This document shows positions 1 to 11,631 of a stretch of 64,000 bases of DNA, piece after piece. The stretch is from Heloderma charlesbogerti. Its lineage: Eukaryota > Chordata > Lepidosauria > Squamata > Helodermatidae. The notes beneath the pieces were generated by a model. It did not search any database. It saw only the letters and a list, made by a program, of their open reading frames with translations, and was not told the DNA's origin. Both the position numbers and the translations under genes were made by a program. Positions within the stretch are counted from its first letter, which is position 1. The number at the start of each line of letters is the position of its first letter. The stretch is from positions 558,001 to 622,000 of the forward strand of contig JANEZZ010001678.1 of assembly GCA_026122225.1 (NCBI GenBank). The letters run 5' to 3'.

Positions 1-1762
1 AGCTGGAATCTTGAGAGGGACTAGGGCAGTGGGGGTGGGTGGGAAGGAACTGCTTACTCCTTTCTTGGGCTGCTCCTCTCCCCCACGGAGAGAAGGATAT
101 GGGTTCCTCCTCCTGTGGTTGCTCATATCTTTTCCCGGGGCGGGTGGGAGGAAGAAACTCAGGTTGGGGAGATGATTTTGAATTGACAAATATCTGGCAG
201 GAAAAGAGTTAAGCAGTCCTCCTCCCCCATTGGTCCCCCTCATGGTGCCAGCTCAGGTTAACTATGACTCTTATCAGAGCAAGTAAGTGAAGTAACATGC
301 TGGGGGTGGTGGCACTGCCCTCCCTGCCAAAACTATCAGTCCACTACTGCTTTATGGTAACCTCCCTTTGCACAGCACATTGCCAGTTGACCTAATTTTT
401 GTCCCTTGCCTCCCATGGCCCACAGGGGACCAGGAAAGTAAATCTTAGAACAGACAAATATAAACAAATTAATGTCTCTTCTTTCTTAAACAGAACTCAT
501 CTTTAAGGGCTTATCACTGGCGCTGTAGAGACTACGCCTGTTGCTTGAGCTTTGACCACTGCAAATGCAGAGGCCTTTATTTAACAGCGGTAATACAGTT
601 TAAAGAGACCTGCTGGGGCCTGCAGACAGGTGGTGCCTAAAAATCCATGCGCGGACATTCCAGCAGTCCCATTTTGTCACAGAATGTGCATGGGAGCCAC
701 ATTCTCTCCCCACCCCCACCCCATGAAATTCTGGCTCATCTGCTTAGATCCTCCTAAAATCCTTTTTCTTTTAACAAGAAAAAAGATCTCCAAAATATTT
801 ATTCAGGGTTGTAGTATTAAGGCCCTTCGGATTTCTAATTTTCCATGGATGCTTTAATTCTGATCCATGCTGTACTTTCCTATCCGCATGCCATAGGAGA
901 TGGGCCTGCAGGATTTCTCTTTGATATTTCAAAAGCACTGGCTTTTAAAATTAACTGAAGAGATTCCTATGCTTTTCAGAGCCAGTGCATAATAGATCAT
1001 CATTGTCATAGCTGTTTCTCACAAAGCTCTTTGACCATATGGACACATCACAACAATGCTAACGGGCTGGGGATGAGACAAACTGAAAACACCACCGACT
1101 GGCCATCAGAATATATTAATTATTCCTTCTCAATAGCCGCAGAAATGCACTGTCCACCAGAGTGGCCATAGGAACCCACTGGGACATATTTGGATCTGAT
1201 TCCTGGATAATCATATCCTCCTCATGGACTCCCAGTGGCCACTAAGAGGTCCCACAAATTGCTTTCCATTGTTCAAAGAAATGCATGGTCTTTCCTGCCA
1301 TCATCACCACAGAAGTGTGCAGTCTTTTCAAATGGCCATGGAAATGCACGGGGAGATACTGGGATGCTGCAAAATAACAAGGTCCCAGAATAACTATGGC
1401 GATAACTGAAGCTCCCTCTCAGCTGCTTGCACGCACTCACTCACACACACAGTCTCTGTAGTCAGGCACTGTTCTTTCAAACGGTCATAGCAATGATATA
1501 GTAGATCTGGGGATCCACCACAAAGGTTGCAAGGAAACCATGAGACTTCATACTGGAAAGATCAGGGCTTTCTTCACACGGAGCTTTTATCCTGCGATTG
1601 CAATTGCTCCCTCACAGAAGTTTGCGGGCTGTTTGCATGACGCTGTGAACCTCCAAGGCGTCTCCTGCACTAAATGCCCTTTGTTCCTTTTTAAAATAGA
1701 TCACAGGTAATGAGCTATCGAATTACCCGGTCGTGTTCCGCTTCAGTTTCCTCTGTGAAAAC
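1..1762. other. PCDHG intronic DNA, nothing recognised
   Basis: I see no gene here. Constant exon 2 lies at 11302-11390 on the minus strand and constant exon 3 was not found, so this stretch is inferred to lie in the intron between them or beyond. No reading frame resembles a known family and no convincing terminal repeats were seen. Confidence 0.5.
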
Positions 1763-1960
1763 AGGAAAAGCAGCAAGAAGAGGAGCGAGATCAATGAAAA
1801 ATAATGGAAGACTCAGATACGGGGAGAAAGAGGGGGAAAGGATAAAGGAAGCGGGTAAAAAAGGGAGTCGTTGTCATCCTGCATTTAAAACGGAAGCAGA
1901 AAGCCCTGTTTTAAATGCAGGATTCTAGGCTGGTGTAGAGATGCCCTATATATCACAGAA
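1763..1960 (+). repeat. Interspersed repeat with terminal hairpin, copy 1
   Basis: This stretch is repeated in inverted orientation at 14752-14960. Both copies contain a purine-rich block followed by a hairpin. Here the arms are ATCCTGCATTTAAAAC and GTTTTAAATGCAGGAT, a perfect 16-bp inverted repeat around a loop of about 16 bases (about 1876-1923), followed by 'ctggtgtagagatgcc'. I do not recognise the family; a MITE or a non-autonomous element is likely. Confidence 0.6.
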
Positions 1961-4769
1961 CTCAAGACAGATGCAGATGATGTAAATGCCATTCGGAGCA
2001 AGCAGCAAGGTCAACAGAACACAAGAAATGCACCCTCCATAAAATCTGCAGATAGGCCCTAGCTTACCTATTCCTGCTCAGGCTGTGGAGGACCACGTTA
2101 GCGTTCTATGTGAAGATTCAAGGATGCTGAGTGCAGGTATGCAAGAAGGGTCACCTTGAGTGAATCTGCCATTTAAAATCTGTCAGCACAAGGCCAAGAA
2201 ACTATAACAAGGAGTCACTCCACCAAGCATCTCATGGGGTTGATTATCCACAGGGGGATGAAACTCAACAGCTATATCACATTCAGAAGGTCTGTGGCAA
2301 GGAACCTCATGACTCTGTGCAAAATCAACGGCTGGAAGTACAAAATGGAAGTGGATTTGGGTTCTGGGATATCAATAATTAACAGACACACCATTAAGCA
2401 CATATTTTCTGGGACCCTTGCTCCAAAGTTGTCAAGTCCATCATGCATTCTGCATGATTACAATGCAAAGAAGGTGGATATCATTGGATGCTGCACTGTA
2501 GAGGTACAGTATGGCTCCTTCCAAGGGAAGTTTCCACTTATAATCATGGAGGGGCAGAGGAAAAACCTCTTGGGGAGAAACTGGTTCTCATCAATAGGGA
2601 TTAGCGTTCAAGGAATTCACGCCCTTACTACAGGTTGGCTTGCAGCAATTGTTAATAAATTTCCAAGGGTATTTTCTGAAGAACTGGGAGAATACAAAAG
2701 GAAGCCAGTGTCACTCCACCTGGATTCATCTATTGCACCAATCTGCGTGAAAGCCAAGAATGTTCCTTTTGCATTGCAGGAAAAAACATGAAGAAGAGCT
2801 TGAGCACCTCATCAAGCAAGGTGTGCTACAACCAGTTACACAGACCCAGTGGGCTATGCCCATTGTGCTGGTATTAAAGCCTAATGTGAAGGTGAGACTG
2901 TGTGGGGATTACAAGTGCACTGTGAATAAGGCACGTAAGCAGCATCCATACCCAGTGCCTGCTGTCAATCAACTCCTCACTATTCTTGGTGGAGGGAAGG
3001 TCTTTGCAAAACTTGTTCTGGCCCAAGCATATCAAGAATTGGTCGTCAGTGATGCTACAGCAGATGCCTAAACAATACCCACTCATCGAGGGGCATTCTG
3101 AGTACCCTGGACTGTTCCAACAATCCATGGAAACCCTACTTTCTGGAATTCCAGGTGTTGTACCATATTTTGACAATGTCCTGCTCATGGGATCAACAGA
3201 GGAAGAACTTGCTGAATGACTTCAAGAAGCCCTACATTGTTTTGACACATCCAGCATTCATGTAAAAAATGAGAAATGTGAAATTGGAATCTCCAGCGTA
3301 ACATTTTTGGGCTATCGTATTGATGCTTCTGGCATTCACCCCACTGATGAAAAAATACATGCAATTCACAATGCACCTGCTGCAAAAACAAAGCAGGAAC
3401 TTCATGCCTTCTTGGGACTTCTCAATTTGTACCATGTGTTTCTTCCACAAAAAGCTATCATTGCTGAGCCACTGAATCACTTGCAGGGAAAAGGAGTTCC
3501 ATGGAAATGGACTGGCCAGCATGAGAATGCTTTTCAGAACAAACAGTTTTTGAGTTCAAATTCTGTGCTTGAACATTATGATGAAAACCCTGCTAATCCT
3601 TACTACTGATGCTTCTTCTTAAGGAGTTGGCATTGTGCTAAGCCACAAATTCCCAAATGGTACAGAGGCACCAAGTGCTTATTATTCAAGGACTATGTAA
3701 TCCACTGAAAGGAACTTTGCACAAATTGACAGAGAAGCCCTGGCTATTATTGCAGGAGTCAAAATGTTCCACAACGAACTCTATGGCCAGGCTTTTGAAA
3801 TATACAAGGACCACAAGCCTCTTCTAGGAATCTTCTCTCCCGGTAAGCCTGCTCCCTGCATACTATCACCTCGCATGCAGCGCTGGAGCATTTTGCTCAA
3901 TGCTTAAGATTATACACTTGTCTACAAACCAGGAAAGGCAATAGCTAATGCCAATGGATTGAGTCAGGTACCACTTCAGATTCCAGATTTTGTTGTACCT
4001 CCTCCACTGGACATCTTGATGCTAGAAGCCCTTCCTGACCCACCTCTTCAGGCTGATCAAATTGCTAGGCTGACTGCTCAAGATCCTGTACTGGCTCATG
4101 TTTTAAACTGGGTATGGAGAGGATGGCCAGATGTGGAACTGCCAGAGGAATTTAAGCCATTCAGACACTGTCAGCATGAGATGTCTGCCCATAAGGGATG
4201 TCTGCTATGGGGAAACCATGTTGTTATTCTAGATAAAGGTCATCAAACCATCTTGACCACGCTGCATGCAGCTCATCCAGCGATAGTTTGTATGAAAGCA
4301 TTGGCCAGAAGCTATGTCTGGTGGCCAGGTACTGACTCAGATACTGAAAAAACTGTAAATGAGTGCAGTACTTGTCAAGCCGCTAGGCACAATCTACCAA
4401 GGGCACCTATCTTACCAAGGGAAGTGTCCAAGAAACCTTGGTCAAGAACCCATATTGATTTTGCAGGACCATTTCAAGGAAAAAACTTCTTGGTTGTGGT
4501 AGATTCTTACCTGAAGTGGCTTGAAGAAGTCTTAGTACTATCACAAACAGCCGCTGCAACAATCAGAGCACTGCACCACTTATTTACAACCCATGGGTTG
4601 CCTGATACTATAGTCTCAGACAACGGGACTATTTTTACATCTGCTGAATTTAAAACATTTGCAGACAAGAGCCTTATTCGGGCTGTCACCATTGCACCTT
4701 GTCATCCCCGAGCAAATGGCCAAGCAACGGATGGTGCAGACAACAAAAGATGCCCTGAAGCGCACTGCA

Positions 4770-5742
4770 GGAGGAGAATCCTGATCAAATTTGCAGATGA
4801 CACAAAATTGGGCAGGATGGCTAATACCCTGGAAGACAGAAACAAAATTCAAAGTGATATTGATAGACTGGAGCGCTGGGCAGAAAACAACAGAACGAAA
4901 TTTCATAGGGATACGTTCTGCACCTAGGAAAAAGAAACCAAATGCACAGTCACCAGATGGGGGATACATGGCTCAACAACACTAGAAGCGAGAAGGATCT
5001 TGGAATTGTTGTCAATCACCAGCTGAATATGAGCCAATAATGTGATGTGGCTGCAAAAGAGGCAAATGCTATTTTGGGCTGCATTGAGAGTGCAGGACAG
5101 GAAGGCATGGCGTGCTATGGTCCATGGGGTCACGAAGAGTCGGACACGACTGAACGACTGAACAACAACAACAAGCTTCCAAATCCCAGGAAGTACTAAT
5201 CCCCATCTACTCAGCACTGGTTAAGCTTCATCTGGAGTACTGTGTCCAGTTCTGGGCACCGCACTTTAAGAAGGATGCAAACAAGCTGGAGAAGGTTCAG
5301 AGGAGGGCAACAAAGATGATCAGGGGACTGGAAACAAAGCCCTGTGAAGAGAGACTGAAAGAACTGGGCATGTTTAGCCTTGAGAAGAGAAGACTGAGGG
5401 GAGATATGATAGCACTCTTCAAGTACTTGAAAGGTTGTCACAGAGAAGAAGGCCAGGATCTCTTCTCTATCATCCCAGTATGCAAGACATGGAATAATGG
5501 GCTCAAGTGACAGGAAGCCAGATTCTGGCTGAACATCAGGAAAAACTTCCTGACTGTTAGAGCAATACAACAATGGAACCAATTCCCTAGGGAGGTGGTG
5601 GGCTCTCCCGCAGTGGAGGCATTCAAGATGAGGCTGGACAGCCATCTCTCAGGGATGCTCTGACTTGGATTCCTGCATTGAGCAGGGGGTTGGACTCGAT
5701 GGTCTTATAGGCCCCTTCCAACCCAACTATTCTATGATTCTA
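4770..5742 (+). mobile_element. CR1 LINE 3' fragment inserted in the Gypsy integrase
   Basis: The integrase frame is interrupted near 4770 by the C-terminal part of a CR1 reverse transcriptase, recognisable from FADDTKLG followed by a DRLERWAEN-type segment. After it come the CR1 C-terminal region and the typical 3' end, with 'ggttggactcgatggtctt' and terminal ATTCTATGATTCTATG near 5740. Gypsy sequence resumes directly after. The CR1 is itself interrupted by a BovB tail at 5086-5174. The start is 5' truncated, as is usual for LINE insertions. Confidence 0.9.
5086..5174 (+). mobile_element. BovB (RTE) LINE 3' end
   Basis: The sequence contains 'gtccatggggtcacgaagag' followed by 'tcggacacgactgaacgac' and an AACAACAAC tail. 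This is the characteristic 3' terminus of BovB/RTE elements, shared by squamates and ruminants. CR1 sequence is interrupted at its left edge and resumes with 'cttccaaatccc' at its right edge, so BovB inserted after the CR1. Confidence 0.85.
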
Positions 5743-6236
5743 TGAGACTGGCCAACACGCCTTGCCAGGCTTCTCATTCCTCAGCATGTCACTCCTTGTG
5801 CAACAACAGGAATCAGTCCTGCAGATTTAGCCAAAGACTTACAAAGCAAATGGGAGCAAGCTCTAGATGCTGCCTTCTCAGCTCCTACTTTCCATTTATT
5901 TGCCCCACAAGATCAGGTGTTTGCTAGGAACAATGGTGCTGGACCGAGGTGGGTTCCTTCCTCTATCATTGAGGTCACTGGACCTGTGTCATACAAGTTC
6001 CAGTGTGCAGATGGGTCAGTGTGGCATTGCCATGTTGCCCAGTTGAGAAGGTGTTCTGGCCAGAGTGGGTTGGCATCAGCAGAGGTAGGTGTTGAAGATC
6101 TATCTGGAACTGATGTGTTTCTCTCACTGCCAGTAGGGTCTGTGTGTGTGTGGGGGTTAGTTATTGTTTTGAACCTTGGCAGCTCCTGTAGAGCTGTGAG
6201 TAGCAACAGTGGGTGGAGCTTCTGCTAAGTTCTTCA

Positions 6237-6878
6237 GTTCTGTGTGTGATAAATAAAGGCCAGTTGTGTTTGAGGCCTATCTATACAACAGTTCCCCAAT
6301 ATGGTGAGATGTATTTAAACTGTAGTTTTATTTCTAAATTCACATGAATTAGTATATGCAAATTTAATGCAAATTTGCCTCTTGCGGCTGGCATATGGGC
6401 CATTGTCCCAAATCTTTTCAGTACCCAGTAACGTCTCTGGCTATAGTATTAAAGAAATTAAAAAAAGAAGGAATCAATACACCAGGAAATGCCCATGAAC
6501 CCATTTTATGCTGTTCAGGAACTAACAGCAGTGGTGTAGAGCAGCGGTCCCCAACCTTTTTGGGACCAGGGACTGGTCCGTGGAAGACAATTTTTCCACA
6601 GACTGGGGGGGGGGGGGATGGGACCGGGCTGCAGTAGGGGTGTGGGAACTCCCCTTACCTTGGGTCCGTGGGGGGGGTGATCCGCCCCCCCCCCCGAATC
6701 CTCACTGGCCCTGGACTCGCCGCGGAGCTGCCGGCCGGCTCCGGCTGGGGGAGGACTTCTGGCTGCTGGGATGCAAATGGGACATTTATGTCCCTGTTCT
6801 TTGCAGTAATAGGCTATTACTGCAAAGAACAGGGCTGGAGCTGGCGAGGATTCCGGGGTGGGGGGGAGGGATAGATCA
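6237..6878 (+). repeat. 0.64-kb duplicated segment, copy A
   Basis: This stretch recurs with only scattered differences at 21473-22105. It starts inside the Gypsy 3' end ('ttctgtgtgtgataaataaa'), continues through unique-looking DNA ('ggaaatgcccatgaaccc') and ends inside the hAT MITE at 6542-6961. Copy A has the complete MITE and the Gypsy sequence upstream, so it is the likely source. Confidence 0.85.
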
Positions 6879-6961
6879 CTTCTCCCCCGCCACGGACCCA
6901 AGGTAAGGGGGGGTTCCCACACCCCGGTACCAGTCCGCGGCCCAGGGGTTGGGGACCCCTG
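6542..6961. mobile_element. Non-autonomous hAT element (MITE) with 8-bp TSD
   Basis: The element begins CAGCGGTCCCCAACC and ends with the inverse of CAGGGGTCCCCAACC, giving terminal inverted repeats of about 15 bp with one mismatch. It is flanked by the direct repeat GTGTAGAG at 6534-6541 and 6962-6969. An 8-bp target duplication with CAG-type ends is diagnostic of the hAT superfamily (Charlie-like). The interior is GC-rich with G and C runs and an internal inverted repeat around 'gcagtaataggctattactg'. No transposase frame is present. Confidence 0.92.
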
Positions 6962-7367
6962 GTGTAGAGGGTGGGGTGCCAAAATTACACCTCACCTAAA
7001 TACCTTGAGCTGGCCTTGGCCATTTCATTCAAAACAAAAAATGTTATCCCATCAATTTCAAAGACAAAAATTCAGACACGATTTTCACTCCAAGGATCAC
7101 TGTCCAAATATTATCTCTCCCCACCCCACCCCAACCCATACACAGACTCTCACTATTACTATTACTTCACCAGTGATGTCTGCTGTACTAGTAAACCAAT
7201 CATAACAACTTAAAATATATACTGTTTTATTTCACAATAGATCTGGTTCTAGTTATTGTAGAATAGCTGTAACTCAAAACATATTTAGCAGCATTTAACA
7301 CCCAAATAGTCATTGACCCCCTAACAAAGGAGCCAGGGCATCTGCAAGCACCAGGCATCTGCATATG

Positions 7368-7530
7368 CAACTCTTGCTCAGGGTTGTTATGTTGTGCAAA
7401 CCACGTAACCCTTGCATAACCCTAAAACAGACCATGGGTTACACGAAGGTTGTTTAACCTCACATAACCTATGGTTGCTAGGTTTGCATGACACAACAAT
7501 CCCTGAGTGGGGGTTGCATATTCAAAAGGG
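7368..7530. repeat. Foldback MITE-like repeat
   Basis: The left arm, containing TCAGGGTTGTTATGTTGTGC, is matched by the inverse of the right arm, which contains GCATGACACAACAATCCCTG. The whole stretch can fold into one long imperfect hairpin. No coding content was seen. Confidence 0.65.
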
Positions 7531-7849
7531 TGGCCACACACGCCCCACACTCTCACTGTGGATTAAATAACCCACGGTGGGCTGTCGTGTCCTGTGAACA
7601 GCCCCTTTGTGTTTTGGCTCCTGTGGGCAGGACCAATGGTGCTGGCCCTTAAGTCTTTGTTCAATGCAAAATATGCCCCCGTTCAAATGGAAAACAATCA
7701 GCTCTAATAGATTAAAGCAACAGATCAACACCTCAATTGCTTTTCACCAACACAAGCTAATCATAGTTTGTTTCTGAAGGAAATGTTTCAGTGACTATAG
7801 TAAAGTAGAATTATATTACAATTATACAGAACAATAGTCTGTGGGATTA

Positions 7850-8160
7850 CACACCGGGGACCACTTTCAAAGTTCACTCCATTATACCTGTGCAGCATTG
7901 CAGCTGCGAATGAGCTTCTGCTGCAGTACACGCATCATTTACTGTGGACTTCTCCAACAGAAAAATCCGCTGTGCCCTGACACATGGCCGTTAAAGCGAA
8001 GTAAACTGCGGCAGTCGTGCTGCTCTTTTTTCTTTTTCTTTTTTACCATTATATCTAAATGCACAGCTGTGAAGCCATGGGAGGATGGGGGTGTGACACT
8101 TTGGGTTTTTAGTGGCTGTTTTGTATTTTAGGGGTTCTTTTGTGTCTGTTCCTCTTTGGT
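7850..8160 (+). repeat. Interspersed repeat shared with 63833-64000
   Basis: Blocks such as 'agcttctgctgca', 'cattata', 'gcagtggctgttttgtattt'-like sequence and 'gggggtg(t/c)gacac' occur in the same order here and at 63833-64000. Both are diverged copies of one repeat family that I cannot name. Confidence 0.6.
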
Positions 8161-8764
8161 AAGATGTGGGGGGTCTGCTCCTTCATTACCATGCCAACTG
8201 TTTGTACACAATCACAGCAGCAGTCCTCCAGCCCCACACGCTCGCGATGGTTTGCACATGTGAAGGGGCATGCCCATGTGAGAGGAACGTGCCTACCCAT
8301 CATTCCAAAATGGATCCCTCTTCAGGCCTTTGTTACTGCGCAGCTGCAAAGGAACAGGGAGGAACGGGGAGGAGTGAAAAGGCATCACAGAGTGATGCTC
8401 TGAGTGTCATCTGAAATGCTTCAGAGTGAAGCACCCCCAACCCATGCCCACCACAAACTGCAAAGTCAGTTTGAGGAAGGGACAGACAGCTCAGCAACCG
8501 TAGTAAACCTGCAGGAAGCTAAAAAATCGCTGCAAAAAACCTCTGAGAAATCCGCATTTTCTCTGTGAAAACCACGGTTTGGCTGCGAAGTGGCGACTGC
8601 ACCGTATGTCCCAAAGGTCCTCGGATCGCAGCAGCCCTGGAGTACATGGCTCATGTAGATGGGGGCCTGGGTAAATGATCAGTTAATTATTCCCTAACAA
8701 CCTGAGTCCCAAACCAGTTAAACTGGAGTGCTTGGATTTAAACTGATCTGTGTCCGTTGACGTG

Positions 8765-8850
8765 ATGTGTAGCACAATCCTAAACATGTTTATTCAGATG
8801 TCCCACTGAATTCAATAGGCCGTAATCCCTAGTAAACATGCTTATAGCCA
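8765..8850 (+). repeat. Short squamate repeat ('caatcctaaacatg' family)
   Basis: It contains the order 'caatccta', 'catgtttattcag', 'tcccactgaattcaata' and 'agtaaacatgctta'. This matches the family seen more clearly at 27055-27145, 58822-58912, 62158-62250 and 62338-62435. It is a short diverged copy. Confidence 0.6.
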
Positions 8851-9139
8851 AACTAGATGAGACTGGCAGATTGAACCTATATAAAGTGATGTGGGGTGCA
8901 ATTCAAAACTGAGCATGGGAGGGAAGAGCAGAACCCTTCCCCTGTGCATTCTTCTCCAATATCATTTATTTAAGGGTGCAATCCTATGCATGTTTAGACA
9001 GAAAAAAGTCTTACAACTCCCAGCATTCCCTAACCAGCCAGTTTTCCTGTTTAAACATGCATAAGATTGATCCCTAAAGCTCCCAAATTCATATTAGGCA
9101 ATGCCTTGACTAGGCCACCTAAAAAGTCACAAAAGTGTG

Positions 9140-9850
9140 CACACTTTTGAGTTCTCTAGAACTCTTCATTAGGTTAAATGGCAAACAAGGGGGGGGGGGC
9201 AGAAAAAAGCCTGGCTGATGTCGAAGCCTCAGAATCTGCTTTTAGTCACAGTCTTAAAACGGAATGTGGGAGGAGGTAGGGCTCTACTACATGCTGTGCA
9301 GGTTTCAGATTGCACCCAGGAATGCTGGGCTGAAGAAACATAACAATGGTTAATGCCCCGTTTTTGAAAATATAACATCCAGCTGTTACCCGGATCTGTC
9401 TCCATACTTCGGCAAAACACACAGATTTCTTGGTAGGTGGGAAATGGGGAGAAACTAGACAGTAGTTGTATTAACAAAGCTGGAGATTAATTTTAGGCGA
9501 TGTAGTAGACCAAAAAAAGAAAACTGACACCAAATTGGGTAGTTTTACCTAATAGCTGCAGGCAGAGAATGTAACCTCTGAGAATAAAGTCCATCTTCAG
9601 GTGTTATAAAATTATCTTCCTCCAATTATGATCCCATTGGGACCTAGGTGGAGCTTGAAACCTGCATAGCACCTGGTAGAGTCTAATTTGAATGTCTGTT
9701 GCCTTATCACACATTCCATGTTAAAACTGTAACAAAAATGCAGACTCCATGGCTTCGACATCAGCCAGATGTTTTTTCCTCCTGCCCACCTGTTTTATTT
9801 ACCATCTAATAGCCTGATGAAGAGTTCTAGGCAAGTTGTGCCAAAGGATT
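9140..9850. repeat. Large foldback repeat with about 200-bp arms
   Basis: The left end ('ctagaactcttcat...cagaaaaaagcctggctgatgtcgaag' order) is repeated in inverse at 9753-9846 ('cttcgacatcagccagatg...gatgaagagttctag' order). Similarity continues inward: 'cttaaaacggaatgtg' pairs with the inverse of 'cacattccatgttaaaac', and 'gcaggtttca' occurs in both arms. A partial relative lies at 26080-26360. No transposase frame was seen. Confidence 0.7.
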
Positions 9851-11301
9851 GCTGCCTGCTCTTCAGAGAACCAATACTAGATTAGAGGAGGCAGAGAGAC
9901 TCCATCCTGTCTGTTAAAGGGACAGGCACCACCTTTGGTCAAACAAACCTTGAATACAAACATGTTAAGTAGGGATGCAGAGTTTAACCAATCAACTAAA
10001 TACTATCCAAATAATTGTAAAAAGTGCCCCAAATTAACTGGGTGCCACTTTGGAGGAACTATTTCCCTTCCCTGTCCTCTTCTAAATTAGTGCATGCCAT
10101 TTCCTTTCCCTTCCCCGAAGAAGGATTTTGATGAAGATGGTGTCACCTCTTGGAGAAGTCAGCTCAGCAAGGAAAAACAATTAGCCTAACCCCGTAACCC
10201 CCAAGGAAAGACATCACACCTAGCACTTCCAAGCAGGATGTAAGTCTGCAGGTTTCCTTGAGAGTAAGCCCCACTGTACTTGAGAGTAAGCCTCACTGAA
10301 ATCAGTGAGAATTACTTTGATGTAGTCTGTTCCAGAAAGCATGTTGTTTTCAATACTATTGGTTTTATGAACATGCAGATTTATGCACATTTTGCAAATG
10401 TAATTGAGTAATTGCGACTGAGATTAATTGAAACTGAGATTTCATTAATCAGGTAACAGCCAACCCTAATCTTAATCAGTGTATTAAGTGAATGCTCAGT
10501 TGGATAGACAGAATTTTGTCTGATTGAAGTTCTTTTTATAGAACTGACTGCTGGCTTATTTGCTTTCCTTTTGGGCAATCAGCAATCTTTGGGAGGGCTT
10601 CTTGGTCCCTGGAACAGCATAGGAGATAGTTAAAAAAAAAATCATCCTTTTATTTGCGAAGCAAGGAAATTGGCTCTGGAGTGCTGAGAGATGATGATAA
10701 ACATATGGGCCTCCTAAGGCTATTTTTACGAAGACACATTTCACAGCAGAATTGAACATCCATGTTTGTTCCTTTCTCTTTTAAAACCTTAAAGTAAATA
10801 CTCTAATTCTCAAGATCTCTGTCACTGTCCTAAGACAGCCTGAACTGTTTGCCTGAGCTGTTTAATAAGGCTTTTGGGGGCAACAAAATGGGTAAGGTAA
10901 AGGCAACTACGTGAAAAAGATTTGAAACGCCACCTGCAGGCCCCAGCTATTTTTCTACTGATGTTGAAAAAAAATCTTGTGCATGTTATAAAAAGAGTAG
11001 CTGACTAAATGATGAGGTTTCTTTTTTAGTCTAAGAATAAATAAGTCCTTTAACCTACAAAGGGTTGCAGACCAGCATGCTTCCCATTGCTGTGTAATCC
11101 TGTAAGGTGCCAAAGAATGGCACTGATGTTTGAATAGTACCTGCTTAAGAAGTACACAAATGGAAGCCACCTCAGCTTTCTTGTTATTAGTCTTGAATTT
11201 TTATCATTTTGTATAAACTTCTAAAAGCATCTACACTAAATGTTTTTTTTTTTAATAGTTCAAAGTATGCAATTTGTATCACATTATTAGCGGAAACTGA
11301 C

Positions 11302-11390
11302 CGTTTGCTGATGCCAGAATCATGGCTTGAAGCATTTCTGTATCAAACTGGTTGTTCGGCCAAGTTCCATTTTCATCCCCATTCTGTGAC
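11302..11390 (-). CDS. PCDHG: Protocadherin gamma constant exon 2
   Basis: This 89-bp exon encodes most of the second shared cytoplasmic segment of all gamma protocadherins. Read on the minus strand it gives [20 protein letters not shown] followed by QAMILASAN, nearly identical to the vertebrate gamma constant region. It is preceded by a pyrimidine tract and AG (acceptor at 11391-11392) and followed by a GTCAGT donor at 11301. It enters in phase 2, completing the glycine codon left open by constant exon 1, and leaves in phase 1. Constant exon 3, which should carry the lysine-rich C-terminus, was not found below this position and should lie past the left edge. Sequence and splice frames both support the call. 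Confidence 0.96.
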
Positions 11391-11494
11391 CTAAAGAGAA
11401 AACAAAACAAATAAAATATTAAAAGAAGTACAGGACAGACAGTGTCAACAATGGAAGGGAGGTCTTTCTTCACATCAGACACAGCATGATTTTT

Positions 11495-11631
11495 CAGTCT
11501 TTCCCAACCTGGTGCCTTCCAGATGTGTTGGACTACAACTCTCATCATCCTCAGCCAGAATGGCCAATGCAGGCAGGGGACAATGGAAGCTGCAGTTCAA
11601 CACATCTGGAGGGCACCATGATGGGGAAGGC
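11495..11631. repeat. Short palindromic MITE ('ggactacaactc' family)
   Basis: The left end 'cagtctttcccaacctggtg' and the right end 'gcaccatgatggggaagg' are imperfect inverse copies. Inside them 'ccagatgtgttggac' pairs with 'ttcaacacatctgg'. Relatives lie at 19978-20113, 26428-26525, 51849-51980 and 52262-52395. The family is common in squamates and resembles non-autonomous hAT elements. Confidence 0.7.

Larger units (their letters stand above)
2234..6292 (+). mobile_element. Decayed Ty3/Gypsy LTR retrotransposon (pol remnant and 3' end)
   Basis: A plus-strand retroelement read in several broken frames, with domains in the usual Gypsy order. A retropepsin-like aspartic protease comes first (about 2340-2600; the active-site region reads VDLGSGISII). 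Reverse transcriptase follows (about 2770-3600; the catalytic box is changed to YFDN), then an RNase H remnant (about 3600-3950). Integrase comes last: zinc-binding H-H-C-C near 4260-4380, then a DDE core with HIDFAGPF and VSDNGTIF. A GPY/F-like C-terminal domain lies at about 5915-6070, after a CR1 insertion. Stops and frameshifts occur throughout, and one frameshift falls where the catalytic glutamate is expected. The 3' end has an AATAAA signal near 6249. I could not find a matching 5' LTR or a gag. The element is not functional as read. Confidence 0.85.

Noticed and set aside
5086..5174. Mammalian (ruminant) contamination because of the BovB end
   Set aside because: BovB is native to squamates, and this copy is embedded in a reptilian CR1.
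1..11301. Search for gamma constant exon 3 (lysine-rich end, HVPDYRQ-type motif)
   Set aside because: No minus-strand frame in this stretch shows it, so it is assumed to be outside the window.
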